Shown in pieces: positions 44,189 to 57,200 of a stretch of DNA of 64,000 bases. A program made the translations under genes and the position numbers. Under the pieces are notes generated by a model. The model made no database searches. It saw only the letters and a list, made by a program, of their open reading frames with translations, and was not told the origin of the DNA. The DNA is from Thozetella sp. PMI_491 (lineage: Eukaryota; Ascomycota; Sordariomycetes; Chaetosphaeriales; Chaetosphaeriaceae): positions 248,001 through 312,000 of the forward strand of contig MU270023.1 in the NCBI GenBank assembly GCA_021432635.1, in the 5' to 3' direction. The stretch's first letter is position 1. Each line of letters begins with the position of its first letter.

Positions 44189-46053
44189 ATGTCGCCACAC
44201 TTCACCACCGCCGAGGAGGTGGATGCCCCTCATACGAACGGTGATGCGCCCAGCGCGCCGCTTCCTCAGGCCACCGCCGAGGCTCCAGCTGCTGCTGAAG
44301 CTCAGGAACCCCAAGTAGAGACCTCGGCGGCGCCGTCGAACGAAGGAGAGCTCCCGAGCGCCGCGGTCGAGCAAAACGGCCATGCCAATGGCCATACCAA
44401 CGGCCATATCAACGGCAATGGAAGCATTCCCCATCCTCCGAGCCAGCAGACGCCCAAGAGCCCTTACCTTGTGGCGGCCGACCCAGAGGTTGAGTACGAT
44501 TTGGTATGCGCAGGCTTCGGCCCCGCCAGCTTGGCCATCGCCGTGGCTCTCCACGATGCCCTGGAGGCAGGCACTTTGAAGCAGGCGCCCCGGGTCTTGT
44601 TCCTTGAGAAGCAGGCTAAGTTCGCCTGGCACGCCGGCATGCTCCTCCCTGGGGCCAAGATGCAGATTTCGTTCATTAAGGACCTGGCGTCCCTGCGCAA
44701 CCCGCGCTCCAACTTCACGTTCCTCAACTATCTCCACAGCAACGACCGCTTGGTTGAGTTTACCAACCTGAGCACCTTCCTCCCAGCCCGCGTCGAGTAC
44801 GAGGATTACCTACGGTGGTGTGCCAGCCACTTCAGCGACGTAGTCAAGTACCAGAACGCGGTCGTCTCGGTCCGTCCACTGCAAGCAGAGGGACCGCAAA
44901 AGACATTCGAGGTGACATCAAGGCACACCAAGACGGGCACGACAAGCACTTACCGTGCGCGAAATGTCCTCCTTGCTGTTGGCGGACAGGCGTCAATCCC
45001 GCAGTTCCTGCCTGCCCAGAACCCACGTGTCGTCCACTCTTCGCAGTACGCCCAAGTCATCCCCAGCCTGCTGACCGACCGTTCTGCGCCTTACCGGGTC
45101 GCCGTGATCGGTGCTGGCCAGAGTGCTGCCGAGATCTTCAACAACATCCAGACGCTGTATCCCAACAGCCGCACGTATCTTGTCATGAGGTCCGAGTTCC
45201 TTAAGCCTAGCGATGATTCACCATTGTAAGTTCCAGCCCGGTAGCCGCCACCAAGCCCCTCCTCTCGGCGCTAGCGGGGCACTTTGCTGATAGATACAGC
45301 GTTAATTCGATCTTCAACCCCGCTTTCATCGACTCCCTATATCCTAAGTCCTCGGCCTACCGGCGTGCCCTCCTCGATGATGCACGACCCACCAACTACG
45401 GTGTGGTTCGACTCGAGCTAATTGAGCACTTGTACGAACGCATGTATGATCAGCGACGCGAGATTGGCCCGGACGAGAAGCAGTGGCCGCACCGCATCCT
45501 CGGAGGCCGACGGGTCGTCGACGTGGAGGAGGCCGGCGACAAGCTGCGCGTCAGGGTTTGCCTCTCCCCCCCGGGAGAGGAGCTCCAGGATGGGCCGCTT
45601 CTGGAGGAAGAGGTGATCGAGGCAGATATTGTCATCGCGGCTACGGGCTACAAGCGCAGCGCCCACATTGATATGCTGAAGGAGACATGGCCCCTCCTGC
45701 CTGCTATGCAGGAGAGCGAGCAGATCCATGCCGGCGGCAAAGACCGCTGGTTCGTGGAGACGGAGGCCGCGGCTAACATGGAGGCATCTCCAGAGAAGAC
45801 AAGACGCGTTCTAGAGGTGGGTCGCAACTACGGCGTCCGCTTTGCGCCCGGTACGGTGGCACCAGGGTCGGGTGTTTGGCTTCAGGGGTGCTGCGAGGGA
45901 ACACATGGGGTGAGTTTGACTCTACGGTCTGTTCTGCATCTGAACCTGCATCTAACTATCTCACAGCTGAGTGATACCCTTCTTTCTGTTCTCGGGACAC
46001 GGTCCGGCGAGATTGTAGAGTCGATCTTTGGGAGTGGCACTGCTGGCCAGTGA
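44189..46053 (+). CDS. sidA: L-ornithine N5-monooxygenase (siderophore biosynthesis)
   Basis: Exons are join(44189..45225,45300..45909,45967..46053), giving 577 aa. It catalyses the first committed step of hydroxamate siderophore synthesis, FAD- and NADPH-dependent N5-hydroxylation of ornithine. The FAD motif is [19 protein letters not shown], followed by the family stretches [20 protein letters not shown] and SNFTFLNYL. The NADPH motif is [15 protein letters not shown], and the C-terminal [13 protein letters not shown] and LSDTLLS blocks are intact; the last is created by intron 2. Introns are 74 and 57 bp with GTAAGT/GTGAGT donors. The first ~100 residues are an unusual Ala/Pro/Glu-rich extension with NGH repeats ([16 protein letters not shown]), making it longer than typical ~500-residue relatives. 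It is followed in the same orientation by the ferrichrome-type NRPS. Confidence 0.95.
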
Positions 46054-48214
46054 TCCCGGCCATATTAGAGCTTGGCTTGGATATTCGCATTAGGACCTAG
46101 GGGGAAAACTGCATTGTCTAGAATTTACGAGTACCTTTCCATCCCTGACCTACCCTGTCAAGATGCTCTCTCGCCCGTGCCGTCCACAGGACCTCGTGAG
46201 CTGTCCTGTATGCGTGAGATGGATGTAGAATTAGCCGCCTAGAGCGCCAGGGTGGCAGTAAAGCAGTGCGAGCAGCCACCACCCACGCGTGTGATGCCTC
46301 CGGAGACCGTCACTTGCATCAATAGCCATCGTATGGTTCCAGCCACATGCTACGGGGGGCTGGCGGACGGATCATCCATTGCGTGGGCCTCCGGGCCTCG
46401 GCGTTAACTGCGGCGGTAGCGGTGATTCACATGATTGGCGCCCATGGTGGTGAAGAGAGCATCCCACGTCCCTTGTCTAGAGAGGGATTCGGGCCTTGCT
46501 TTTGCGGCAGCGGCGCTGCGCGTCGAGCCTTAGCCTAGCGTTCGGTGCAAGCTTCTGAGAGGTTAGGAATGTGGCTAACGTTGGCCAAGACCGCAGGAGG
46601 GTAGTGGCGGCTCATGAATCAGGGGTTGCTGGGTAGGGGATGGGACGCAGTCCGAGGACCGGACTTGGTTCCCTCGTAATAGTTCGCGCCGGGGAGCCCA
46701 CACCTCCTCTACGGAATACCGTTCTGGCACCTGGCCGGGCAGCGCTATTCTCGGGTCACATTCGATGGGCGAGGCGTGCTTTTTCTGACTGCAGCACTTA
46801 CAGGGATCCAGTCCCCTAAACCACCCACCCACAAAGCTATGCTCTGCGGTCTACCAGATTGGTGCCGCATCGCCGTGGCCCCGTAACGGGGGCCTGCCAC
46901 GTCATGACGCAATCGGTTTGTTGTGGTATGACTAAAGCTGGCTGGGCGGAGCGTTGGGGTCGTTACTCGCGGCTTGCTAAGAGATTGAATTGTTGAATTT
47001 TGGGTTCCCCGTTTGCCGCCGAGCGTGGGCAGCTGGCTCGTCGCTTGGGATTACCGCACGGCGCGACAGGTGCACCGGGCAGGGGACGTTGGAAGCTCCT
47101 GCGAGTCTATGCTTCAGGCCACCGGGCCGGCCGTGGTATGTACATTGGGCGGGCACTAATACTCCCCTAGCAAATGCGCGGTGATACGTTAGTAGGCCTT
47201 GGGGGGGGGGGAGGAGGGGCAATGGCCGATAGCCCGGCGGACTCGTGGGCGGCGTGCGTGGGCTAGGGGGCCCGCACCGAAACGCCCGCACGCCCGCAGC
47301 CTTACTCCGGCGTGGGACAAAAGAAAGGGCAGAACGACCACTACCGCCTAGGGAACGCACCTTCCCTAATTGAACAGCCTATGACCTGCAAACTGAAAAG
47401 AGTGGCTCCCGGCAGCACGCCTGGGCAGGCGCCCTCCCCCTTCTTCTGCTCGCTCATCCCACTCTCAGTTGGACGCTAGCTACCTGTCCCCCTCCACGCG
47501 CTATCAGCTCACCGATCCCATCTACTCTCCCGCTCTGCATGACCGGCTGGAGCCCCATCCTGTGTCTCCGTTGGCAAATAGCAGCCGTCCTATTTCTTGC
47601 TTACGACCATCTGGTCTTCTGGTCTGCCTCCTCGCCCCGTTTCACCCCAATTCACCCCATTATCCCAGCAAGGAACCGGACGGCGCTACGATCGAATGAA
47701 AGCCGTGGCGTGCCGTCACCAATGAGTGAGGCGGGCAAAGTAATCAAGAGCCCCAGACTCGTGGCTCCCCCCACGGCGCCGCCCAATCAGAGCCCGCCCG
47801 ATTACCACCTGGGGGTCTTAGTCGGCTCCCCCCGCGACGTATGACATCTATGCTCGTCAATCTAGGCGCTGTCTCGATTTGGCCATTGTAAGGGGATACC
47901 TGCTCTGTGGTTGGCTCTTCGGCAACCGTCTAGGACCAGGGCCGCAACAGGCGCGTGTGCCCTGCTTCGCCGCCTTGCAGCCCTCGCGCCTGACATCTTG
48001 CCGACCTGCGTCACAGACCTCAGGTCTCGGTAAGGCCAAGACGAGAGAGTCACGATCCTTGCGGACCACAGGTATAGGTGCAGGCCTCCAGCCTGTCCGA
48101 GGACCCCAACTCCCCTGCTGCTTTCCTGCTGCCCTCTCCACTCACTCTTCTGTGGATTTCCAGTCGTGCATTGTACAACCATAGACGCATCTGTCATTCC
48201 GCTACTGCATAGCT
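46054..48214. other. sidA-NRPS intergenic region
   Basis: About 2.2 kb separates two genes of the same strand, so they are unlikely to share one transcript. It includes G11 at 47201-47211 and a CCAAT box at 47783. I found no exact ATCWGATAA site here. Short ORFs have no recognisable motifs. Confidence 0.5.
47783..47790 (+). promoter_or_regulatory. CCAAT box upstream of the siderophore NRPS
   Basis: CCAATCAG lies about 430 bp before the NRPS ATG. CCAAT is bound by the Hap complex, which in Pezizomycotina works with HapX in iron homeostasis and is known to control siderophore genes. Function at this site is inferred. Confidence 0.45.
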
Positions 48215-51200
48215 ATGGATACCGCACTCCCAGCAGGGGAAGCACAGCTCTCCATAACCAACCATCCGGCAGCACGCCTCCCGGGTCCGTCGCTCCTGCA
48301 TCGACTAGTCCACACCTCATCAGAAGACCAGCATCCCGCCGTGGACTACCTTGGCCCCGGCGGCACCCGTGTGTCCCTGAGATACGACGAGCTGCACGCC
48401 GCCTCGGACAGGCTCGCTAGGAGGATATCGTACCTCACCTCCGGGACCGCCAAGGACAAGCAGTTTGTCGTACCTGTTCTCATCCCGCAGTCTCCGGAGC
48501 TGTACATTGCCCTCCTAGCCATCCTCAAAGCAGGAGGTGCCTTCTGTCCCCTGAACCTCGACATCCCGCCAGAGAGAGCCAGTTTCATTCTCAATGACGT
48601 GTCGGCAGACATCGTCTTAGTAGCCTCTAATCTTGTTTCGAGAATTCCTAATCAAGAGCCTCGGAGAATCATTCTGGTTGTAGATGATGAGGATGATACT
48701 AGAGAGATGGCCGGGCTAGGCGTCCCCGAGCATCGGGAGCCGCAGCCCGCGGACCTTGCCTATGTCATGTATACCTCGGGCTCAACCGGAATGCCAAAAG
48801 GGGTGGGCATCTCTCATGCGTCGGCGACCCAGAGTTTGCTGGCCCATGACCGCTTTATCCCCGAGTTTTCAAAGTTTTTTCAGTTCGCAGCCCCAACTTT
48901 CGATGTATCCGTGTTTGAGATCTTCTTTCCGTTGTTCAGGGGGAAGACGCTGGCGTCTAGTAACCGGCATGACACGCTGAACGACCTGCCAGGCGTCCTG
49001 CGGACGCTTGATGCAGACGCTTGCGAGTTGACGCCGACGGTGGCCGGGAGTCTGCTGCGGAAGCGCGCAAATGTCCCCTGCCTGAGACTACTGCTAACCA
49101 TTGGCGAGATGCTCACCGAGCCAGTCGTCAAGGAATTCGGCGGCAGCGAAGGCTATGCGAGCATGCTCTGGGCTATGTACGGACCGACAGAGGCAGCAAT
49201 TCATTGCACTCTGCAGCCGGCGGCGTCTAACGACACTTTCCTCGGCAATATCGGTGTGCCACTGGACACTGTCTCCGCCTTTGTCTTGAAAATCCAGGAA
49301 GAATCGCAGCCGGGTCCCTCGTTCGAAGTCGTTCCGAAGGGCCAGATTGGAGAGCTTGCCGTTGGGGGCTTTCAGCTCGCAGAGGGGTACATCAATCGTC
49401 CCGAGCAGACATTGGCTGCCTTCATTGACACCCCCTACGGCCGCCTATACCGCACCGGAGACAAGGCTCGGATGCGCCCCGACGGCACGCTTGAATGTCT
49501 CGGCCGGATATCAGATGGACAGATCAAGCTTCGCGGCCAGCGAATTGAACTAGGGGAGATCGAGCAAGCCGCTTTGCGCGCCACAGGATGCCATACTGCG
49601 GTTGCCGCCGTCATCGACGGCATCTTGGTCGCCTTCTGCGCCTCAGACGCTGAACCGGAGCTAAGTTTGGCGGCCATTCGTCAGTCCTGTAGGGACTGGC
49701 TGCCGGGCTACATGGTCCCCGGCGACATCGTTGTAGCAGTGAAGCTCCCGAGACTTGCCTCTGGCAAAGTCGATCGCAAGCAATTGATTGCAAGCTACAG
49801 AGACTCCAAGTCAAGCAGCCGTGGCAGCGATGACATCCAATTCAAGGATGAAATCGAAAGACAAATTTGCAAGCTCGCCCAGGATGTTTTGGGGAGAGAT
49901 GTGGACCCGTCCGTCGTCCTTCTCTCCGCCGGTATGGACTCCATCACGAGCATCAGATTCACTTCGGTCCTCAGAGGTGCCGGCTTCCACATCACAGCCG
50001 CTGAGGTGATGGCCGCTAGGACTATCTCCTCTCTCCACGATCGCATCGTCCATCAGGCTCCTAGCGACTTAGGGCCTGTAATTGGTTCTGATTTTACTGC
50101 GTCTCCTAAAGTAGATATTCGGCAACTGGGAGAAGAGAGCTCTCTTTTGAGAAAGATGTTTGAGAAGGCTGAGACAATTTTCCCTTGTACGCCTGTTCAG
50201 ACATCGATGCTCTTTGAGACTATGTCAAACAGACGGGCCTATTGCAATTGGACAGAGCTACAGCTTCCGGCGCATCACAACGCAGACACTGTGGTAGCCT
50301 GGTTCCAGACAATTGCCCAGGCGAACCCAATCCTCCGGAGTGGCTTCTTCCACCACGAAGGCATATTTTTCCAGGCTGTCTTTGGCCAGTTAGATGCTAG
50401 TCAAATTCTAACGTGCTTTGGCACTTCCGAGAAGGAGTTTGAGATAGAGTCAGATGTCGATTTTCTACGGCCCTTTCGCATCCACCTGCTGGCCGCTGAA
50501 GAGAGTGAAAAGACAACACTACTACTTCAAATGCACCACGCACTCTATGACGGCTGGTCTATGGATATCCTCTTAGCTGATCTTGAAGAGCTCATACGAG
50601 GACATCGGCTTCCTGAGCGGCCGCAGTTTCGAGACGTGATTGAATACTACGATTCTGCAGCCTACAGAGCCTCTTGCGATGTGGCGCGGGAGTTCTGGGC
50701 GGGTAACCTTGCCGGTATCGAGCCGGCAACTCTGCCGAAGCTTCTATCTGAGATCCCTCAACGCAGCGAGGTCCGATCCACTGTCTTGGATTTGAACCTG
50801 TCCCCCGAGGATGTGCGAACAACATTGCAACAACTCGAATGCACCCCTCAGGTACTCTTTCTAGCGTCCATTACATGGCTGTGGCGCTATCTCGTTGGAA
50901 GCGACGACGTGGTGGTAGGGTCAGTCACCTCAGGAAGAACCATTCCTATCCTCGGCATTGAGGACATCATCGGCCCTTGTCTCTCTATCATACCGTTGAG
51001 AACAAACTTTGCCCAAGCAGCTCGGATCCAGGATGTCATGAGAAGTATACAAGCGGCAATCCGGCTTGCCGTTTCGCACAGCATGCTGCCACTTGCCGAT
51101 ATCAAAAAGGCTGCAGGGATTGCCGCTGGTCAGCCTCTCTATCATCTCCTGTTCGTGTACCAAGAATCTCTAGTCACGAAGACACGAAAACTAGGGGAAG

Positions 51201-54200
51201 TCCTCCAGGTTGCTCACCAGGACTATTTGGAGACCAAGCTGCTCGTCGAAGTTGAACCTGCTGGCGACAAGTTTAGGTGTCGCATCACTCACCACACCGA
51301 TGCCTTTCCAGAGGCGCAGGTTCGATATCTTGGAGATCAGCTCCAGTATGTGGCTCGCCATGTGCTTCATCACTGGGACGCCCAATTGCAGTCGATGGAG
51401 TCCGCCTTGCCCCAACCGTTACTATCTCTCTACAACCATCCTCCTGTGACATTCTCTGGTGTGCCAGACCTGGCACATTCTGTAGAAGCCATAGCGTCTT
51501 GCTTTCCAGGAAAGCCTGCCCTTTGTTTCGCAGCAAGTATTTCGGATACAGCCCCAGAGCTTGTTGCGCAGACAGTGTCCTTCGATGAGCTCAACTCTCT
51601 CGCCAACAGGCTAGCATGGCACTTAAAGCAGAGAGGTGCACAACCCGATGGGATTATCGCCATCGTGATGGAAAAATCTGTCCTTCTGTATGCTGGGATC
51701 CTCGCTATCGTTAAACTTGGCTGTGCCTACATGCCTCTTCTACCCAGTACTCCAAAAGAACGCCTGGTAACAATCTTTGGAGATTCTCGGCCGTCAATAT
51801 GCGTGTGTGATACAGCATCAGCCACGGATCTTCGTCAACTGACGTCCGTCGAGTGCGTTGACATTCAGAGTCTGAATCTTGCTCCTTATCTAGATGAGAA
51901 CCCGCAAACTGCCCCAGATCCATCGCGGCTCGCCTACATCATCTATACTTCGGGAAGTACAGGCGTCCCAAAAGGTGTTTGCGTGACACAGAACAACATC
52001 ACCAGCAACCTAGATATCCTCTCCAAGATTTATCCCGTGAAGGAAACCTCTCGGCTCCTTCAATCATGCTCCCAAGCATTTGATGTGTCGGTATTCGAGA
52101 TATTTTTCGCGTGGACGCAAGCAATGTGTCTCTGCTCTGCCACCAATGATGTCATCTTTGCAGACCTCGAGCGGTCCATACGCACGCTCGGTGTCACTCA
52201 CCTTAGCATGACCCCAACTGTTGCCTCTCTCCTCGATCCTTCTAGAATTCCCAGCGTCGAATTTCTTGTCACCTCCGGCGAGGCCATGACAGAGATTGTT
52301 GCACGCAAATGGACGGGCCTTCTCTATCAAGGCTATGGCCCTTCGGAGACGACAAACATCTGCACCGTGAAGCATATGGGGCCGAACCAGGTCATCCAGC
52401 ACCTTGGGTGGTCGTTCGATAATACCTCAACATTCGTCCTGTTCCGCGATAGCATCAACCTTGCGCCCATCGGCTGCGTTGGCGAGCTCTGCTTCGGAGG
52501 CGATCAGGTCGCCCATGGATACCTAAACAACTCCGACTTGACAGAATCAAAATTCATCCAACATCCAGAGTATGGACGCATGTACCGCTCCGGTGATCTA
52601 GGACGCATGCTACCCGATGGCTCTCTGGTGGTCCTTGGGAGAGTTGATGACCAAGTCAAGCTGAGGGGACAACGCGTTGAATTGAACGAAGTCACAGCAT
52701 CGATTAGGGAGTTCAGCTCTGTGCGAGAGGGCGTCACCCTTCTCATCTCAGGCACCAAGCAGTTACCAGATCAACTAATCTCGTTCTACGTACCTAACGA
52801 ACCTGATTTCGATCATAACGTCGCGTTTGAGATTCTGGGTATTACGGGACGTCTTGAGTCATCACAGAACGAGCTTTATAGATCGCTCTGCTCTAGGCTC
52901 CCGAGCTATATGCTACCGTCGTATCTCATTCCCATCTCAACGCTGCCTATGACTTCGTCCGGAAAGCTAGATAGAAGGAAGCTCATCGAAATATTCCGCA
53001 CTCTGGATCGGGATTATCTGGAAGTGGCGAGTAGTCTCATCGACACAACGCCGGACGATAGCGAGTGGACTGAAATGGAAGCCCAGATCGTCGAAATTTT
53101 GTCTGCCACATTCGACACTACAAGACTTCAGCGATGGACACCCCTGATCACCATCGGGCTTGACTCAATCTCCGCCATTCGCGCTGCCAGGGACATAGAA
53201 AAACATCTAGGGAAGAAAATACCCATATCTGCCATTCTTCAGAATCCATCAGTCGCCAAGCTCTCACAAGCGATTCTGGAACTCACGCCTCAGCCCGCAA
53301 CCCCCGAGGAGAATTCGCATCTCGTCTCCGAGGAAGTTACTGGAGAAGTCCGTGCGAAATACGCAAAGGTTGGCAAACCAGTGGAGCGGATTTTACCGTG
53401 CACGCCGCTCCAGCAAGGAATGCTCGCGGCATCTTCTGGGGGAACCTCATATCTCAATCATACCTTGCTCCGGCTCTACCGCGACTGGGATCTGATTCAA
53501 ACTGCGTGGGATGCTATGCGTGCTAGGCATTCTATTTTCCGGACCAGCTTCTCAGCGACTAACGACCCCCAAACGCCCGTGGTACAGGTAATCCTGGAAG
53601 ATCACTCAGCAGCGTGGAAAACATACGATGCTTCACACTCATCTATGGACAAGTCCATCTCTGCTCACATCGCTACTGTTGCTGGAGCAGTTGACAGCTT
53701 TGAGCCCCCAATATCCTCTGCTTTAATTACCTGTGGTAGTGACAAATATTTATCCTTTGTCTGCCACCACGCCATTTATGACGGAGTGGCGATGGAAAGG
53801 ATATTATTTGAGGTTGAAGAACTCATCTCTGGTGAGACTTTCAATTCAGAGCCGGACTATGGACTGTTTCTGCGACAAATGCTTTCCATCCCTCCATCCG
53901 CCGAGCAATTCTGGAAGCGTCTATTATCAGGATATAACCCTCGGGCTTTGCCCCGGCCTCCCAGCACGGCCTATCAAGCGAGGCCCGCCGTTTTTGAGTC
54001 TGCCTCGGACATGCGCCTCAGCACAATACACCAGAAACTACCGCAATATGGGGTTTCTCTCCAATCTCTCTGCCAGGCGACATGGGCTGCCTGCTTAGGT
54101 GTCCTTCTGCGGAGCCAGGACATCTGTTTCGGAACAGTAATTAGCGGCCGCTCAGTTGCCATTGACAGGATAGATGAGCTCGTTGCACCTTGCTTCAACA

Positions 54201-57200
54201 CTGTCCCTGTCCGCATCAATCTGTCAGACATGGCGCAGAACATGGGCCTTGTCCAAGCCTTCTACAATTTAAATCTCCGTATCCTAGAGCATCAGTTCAC
54301 ACCGCTAAGGTACATTAATTCTCTGGTTGGTAAAAGAGATAGCAAGGATTGGCGTTTGTTTGATACCCTTTTGATTTTACAACAACCACGTCGGGTGCTG
54401 AAAGAAGAGATTTGGACGCTGGAGAGAGATGACGGAATCATGGACGTGAGTTTTACCAACTCTCCAATTTATGTGTACTAACTGACGCTGCTTAGTTCCC
54501 GCTCGTTTGCGAAATCACACCGGATTCTGAACTGGACCAGCTCAATCTCAAGTTACATTCAGATGGGTACGGATTCAGATGTGTCGTGTCTCTATTCAAT
54601 GTGCTGATCATATTTTTAGATACTACAACCCCGAGATGCTCGAAGCAATTCTAAGTATATTCTCCCACGTCCTCGAGCGCATCCTTGAGGTTCCCGCCTC
54701 AGCAGTTCCAGCTATAGAAAGCCTCCCGGATAGGCTACAAAAGAGCCTGGAAAGCCTCCCACTTACGCAAGAAGCTGCTTCTTCAGGCACCGAAGCCATC
54801 GTTAACGGCAATCATGCGATAGAAGCATGGGATGAGGTCGAGTCTAAGATTCGCGCTGTTATATCAAAGCTCTCGTCAACGCCGGAGTATCGCATTTCTC
54901 GTGAAACGAGCATATATGAACTTGGACTCGATAGTATCAACGCCGTACAGATCGCGGCGATGCTGAGGGAGCAAGGACTCGACGCAAATGCCAGTGACGT
55001 GATTGAGGCTGCGACGTGCGAGCGGTTGGGTGCTCGTCTCAATCAAACACAGGTGTTGTATCTGCCTGACCACAATTCCTTCGACCTAAAGAGTTTCCGA
55101 CGGGAGGTTAGCCATCAGGTCGGCCAACTCGAGATCGACTTTGATTGCGTGGAGAATTCCCTCCCTAGCACACCTTTGCAGACCGCCATGCTTGCCCAGT
55201 TTCTCCTTTCCGGCGGGTCCGACTATCTCAACTTTATCGACTTCCAACTCTTGAACAAAGTCAAGCTTTCGGCGCTGCTGGAAGGTTGGCATAGACTGTG
55301 GGCAATGCATTCGATGCTCCGCACGGGATTTGTCCAGACCGATCGCATAGACTGCTCATTTGCCATGATCCAGTACCATCCGGGCTCTACCAAGCCGCCT
55401 GTTGCCTTCACGGCGAGAGCTGATGCGCCGATGTTCAATCTTGACACGTGGCGCGCAAAGGTGTCTGAAGAGATCTTTCAAGAACTTCACAGGCCACTAT
55501 GGAGAGTCATGTGCGTTGAGAATGAATCTGGCATGACAGCACATCTTGCAATTCACCATGCGCTTTATGACGCTAGCTCCGTTCGATCTATGTTGAACGA
55601 CCTTGTCGTCGCGGTTCGTGGGAAACCATTGCCAAAGCCGCCAAGTGTTGAAGCATGTGTCCTGGACATACTTGAACAGAACGCTTATAGCAACACCGGA
55701 GCGGAAGCATTCTGGAAGAGCCGCCTGGAAACCGCTGTTGTCAACAAATTCCCTCTTATGACCCCTCTAAAAGAGTCTCAAAGGCGTATCCTGGTCGAGA
55801 ATTTGCGATCCGCAAAGTCCTTCTCCTCCCTAGAGCAAGCATCCAGGTCAACAAAATATCCTCTTCAAGCAATATTTCAGGCTGCTTGGGCCAGGGTTCT
55901 CTCTTCATACCTTGGCGAGCAGTCGGTGACCTTCGGCGTCGTTCTATCAGGGCGAAACAGCCCCGCAACACAAAATGCCGTCTTCCCGTGCATCACTACT
56001 TTGCCTGTCGTTGCTTCGACTGTCGGGTCGAATAAGGGCCTTCTGGATCAAATGCTGGATTTCAACGCCGAGGCTTATAGATATCAGCACACGAGCCTCT
56101 CTCGCGTACAGCAGTGGTCCGACTCGCCGCAGACACGACTCTTTGACACAATTCTGGTGTATCAAAAACTCGAGAGCACTCCGAAGCCTCCAGAGTGGCA
56201 AGTGATTGACGAAAAGGCAACAGTTGACTATTCTATTTCTATTGAGATCGAGCCAATGCTAGCGGATGAACTCGAGTATCGCGTCACATTCTTTAGCGAT
56301 GTGCTTCCTCCACAGCAAGCTCAACTCATACTGCAGCAGCTGGACGCTATAGTATGGGACCTGGCACTTCACTCAAAAGTGGACAGTTCAGACCTCTCAA
56401 GCATTCCCCGGCATTTGCTTTCCGTCGTGCCACCTAGGCGTCGGGAACTGCCTTCTTCGGCTTCGTTGGTACACGAGCTTGTCGAGACACAAGCCCAGCG
56501 TACGCCTAACCACGTTGCACTTCACTTCGTCGAAAATATTCTAGCAGGGGAGGTAATTGGGCGGACTTGGAGCTACAGAGATCTCGACCACTACGGCAAC
56601 CGTGTTGCCCGGCTTCTTCAGCCCCACGTCGGTGTTGGTGACACAGTGGCTATTCATTTTGAAAAATGCCCAGAAGCATTCTTTTCCATGTTAGGAATCC
56701 TGAAAGCTGGGTGTGGCTTCCTTGCTCTTGACCCGTCCGCTCCGACGGCTCGAAAAACGTTTATCTTGCAAGACGCGAATGTCTCTGCACTGCTCACATC
56801 GGAGAACCATCTCCCAGCGCTTGATCTTCCTTCTGGCGTGACGGTTCTCACAATCAACGAAGTAAATATGTCAAACGAGAGTGCTGAGCCCGTCATACTA
56901 GAACGGCCAGTATTGCCTAGTGACATATGCTACTGCCTCTATACATCAGGCACGACGGGAGTGCCCAAAGGCTGCGAGATTACGCATGAGAACGTTGTTC
57001 AGTGCATGCTCGCATTCCAAGACATCTTTGCGGGCCACTGGGATGACAGATCTAGGTGGCTCCAGTTTGCGTCGTTTCATTTTGATGTATCCGTCCTTGA
57101 GCAGTACTGGAGTTGGTCTGTCGGCATCACTCTTATATCAGCCTCGCGGGATTTGATACTCGACGACCTCGCAGGAACGATTTCTACTCTCCAGATCACA

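Noticed and set aside
54567-54619. A second NRPS gene starting at 54579
   Set aside because: Two short introns (54446-54495 and 54567-54619) join the two long ORFs in frame through an interrupted C domain, so it is one gene.
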